Source of the DNA: Symbiodinium natans
Lineage: Eukaryota > Sar > Dinophyceae > Suessiales > Symbiodiniaceae
DNA: 64,000 nt
Reading direction: 5' to 3'
NCBI GenBank assembly: GCA_905221605.1
Contig: CAJNDS010002301.1
Location: 951,692-1,015,691 of the forward strand
Shown here: one piece after another, positions 63,115 to 64,000 of the stretch
How the letters are laid out: every line of letters starts with the position of its first letter
How positions within the stretch are numbered: position 1 is the stretch's first letter
The notes under the pieces: model-generated
Databases searched by the model: none
Seen by the model: only the letters and a program-made list of their open reading frames with translations
Told to the model about the DNA's origin: nothing
Translations under genes and position numbers: made by a program

Positions 63115-63330
63115 AAAGAAAACGGCCACGACAGCCACAACGACAACAACGATCAACACGACCATCGTCATCACAGTCGTCACGAACACCACCACGAGCA
63201 GAAACACTACTACCACCACCACGAGAACAATAACAACAACCGCAACAACGACGACCACGACGGCAACTGCAACGACTATATCTACAAAACGCGACAACCG
63301 CCAGCACCACCACCACCGCCACAGACCAAA
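63115..63330. repeat. Degenerate CAN/AAC trinucleotide low-complexity tract
   Basis: About 200 bp of slightly scrambled CAC/AAC/GAC triplets, giving His/Asn/Asp-rich frames on plus and Val/Leu-rich frames on minus. Confidence 0.9.
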
Positions 63331-63339
63331 AAAAAACGG

Positions 63340-63340
63340 C

Positions 63341-63414
<74 letters not shown>
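63340..63414. repeat. (CAA)n microsatellite
   Basis: About 25 perfect triplets. Confidence 0.98.
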
Positions 63415-63548
63415 GGTTCACCCGTATACTGCGTACCCGTCTAATTTCTTCAACGGGTTCTCAGTCGACGGCACTGCCTAGGGGTTCAGCCGCACACTGC
63501 GTACCCGTACCCCCCCCCCCCCCCAACCAAAACCAAAACCAATTGCCC

Positions 63549-63910
63549 CTTGAGAGGTATCCCGTAATTCACGGGCCAAGCCTTTGGAGAGGCTTTGGGA
63601 GGTATCCCGTAATTCACGGGCCAAGCCTTTGGAGAGGCTTTGGGAGGTATCCCGTAATTCACGGGCCAAGCCTTGGGAGAGGTTTTTGGAACCTCTGGAG
63701 AGGGAGGCTTTGGGAGGTATCCCGTAATTGAGGGGCCAGGTATAGGGTCTAGGAGGCTTTGGGAGGTATCCCGTAATTGACGGGCCAGGTATAGGGTTTA
63801 GGGTTTAGGGTTGAGGGTTTAGGGTTTAGGGTTTAAGGTTTAGGGTTTAGAGTTTAAGGTCTAGGGATTTACAGAGGCTTTGGGAGGTATCCCGTAATTG
63901 ACGGGCCAGG
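63549..63910. repeat. 45 bp repeat with palindromic core CCCGTAATT(C/G)ACGGG
   Basis: Cores begin at 63561, 63606, 63651, 63721, 63770 and 63891. The first three are exactly 45 bp apart; later ones are separated by telomere-like TATAGGG/TTTAGGG sequence. The common unit is GGGAGGTATCCCGTAATT followed by A.GGGCCA and AGGCTTT. Confidence 0.95.
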
Positions 63911-64000
63911 TATAGGGTATAGGGTATAGGGTATAGGGTTTAGGGTTTAGGGTTAAAGGTCTAGGGCTTTGAACCATCGACCTTCCGGTTATAAGAGCTG

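Noticed and set aside
62956-63444. Poly-Leu/Val and His/Asn/Gln-rich ORFs
   Set aside because: Low-complexity trinucleotide and (CAA)n tracts; no flanking splice or start context.
63549-63910. CRISPR-like array
   Set aside because: Eukaryotic context, spacers are themselves repeats or telomere-like, and no cas genes.
1-64000. tRNA, rRNA or other structured RNA genes
   Set aside because: No cloverleaf or conserved rRNA segment noticed; a covariance-model search would be needed to exclude small ones.

Overview
This is nuclear DNA from a eukaryote, most likely a dinoflagellate. I see no bacterial gene layout. TTTAGGG/CCCTAAA telomere-type heptamers are scattered through most of the window. Coding sequence is cut into 20-100 nt exons separated by introns of several hundred bases. 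Where homology fixes the splice junctions, introns start with GC or GA more often than GT, and nearly all exon starts read AG|G. GC/GA donors with AG|G acceptors are a known dinoflagellate habit. The species cannot be named from this.

The main result is a minus-strand gene for an EFHC1/Rib72-type axonemal protein (three DM10 domains plus an EF-hand), spread over about 40.2 to 17.1 kb and possibly down to 12 kb. I pieced it together exon by exon from all three DM10 domains: exons at 40.2, 39.6, 39.3, 38.5, 38.0, 37.3 and 36.4 kb give DM10-1; 33.4, 32.2, 31.3, 30.5, 30.1 and 29.6 kb give DM10-2; 27.3, 26.9, 26.0, 25.2, 24.0, 22.9 and 22.1 kb give DM10-3; 17.1 kb gives an EF-hand loop. At fourteen junctions the reading phase and the family alignment agree. 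Its introns are largely telomere-like repeats, often a G-rich tract near one end and the complementary C-rich tract near the other, so many could fold into long hairpins; GT donors, when used, are usually the GTTTAGG of the repeat itself.

Layout: 1-10.9 kb is GC-rich, with no recognisable gene and few telomere-like repeats, and contains a 1.1 kb tandem duplication, a third partial copy and a 248 bp tandem duplication. 10.9-17 kb is repeat-rich with a few exon-like islands, including a degenerate CCCH-like finger next to a long (CTT)n. 17-40 kb is the EFHC1-like gene. 43-56 kb holds further minus-strand exon islands, several coiled-coil-like, belonging to an upstream gene I cannot name. An AT-rich 250 bp island at 54.3 kb carries a DDB1-like fragment quite unlike its surroundings. 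56.7-57.6 kb is a 42 bp minisatellite running into a TATATG array. After that (57.6-63 kb) the DNA is AT-richer, with GC-rich exon-like islands on the minus strand (EF-hand-like pieces and a small basic protein) and shorter AT-rich introns. 63.1-64 kb is low-complexity trinucleotide sequence, (CAA)n, and a palindrome-containing 45 bp repeat.

All homology statements come from reading the sequence against remembered family consensus; no search was run. Exon ends are precise where phase and homology agree and otherwise approximate.
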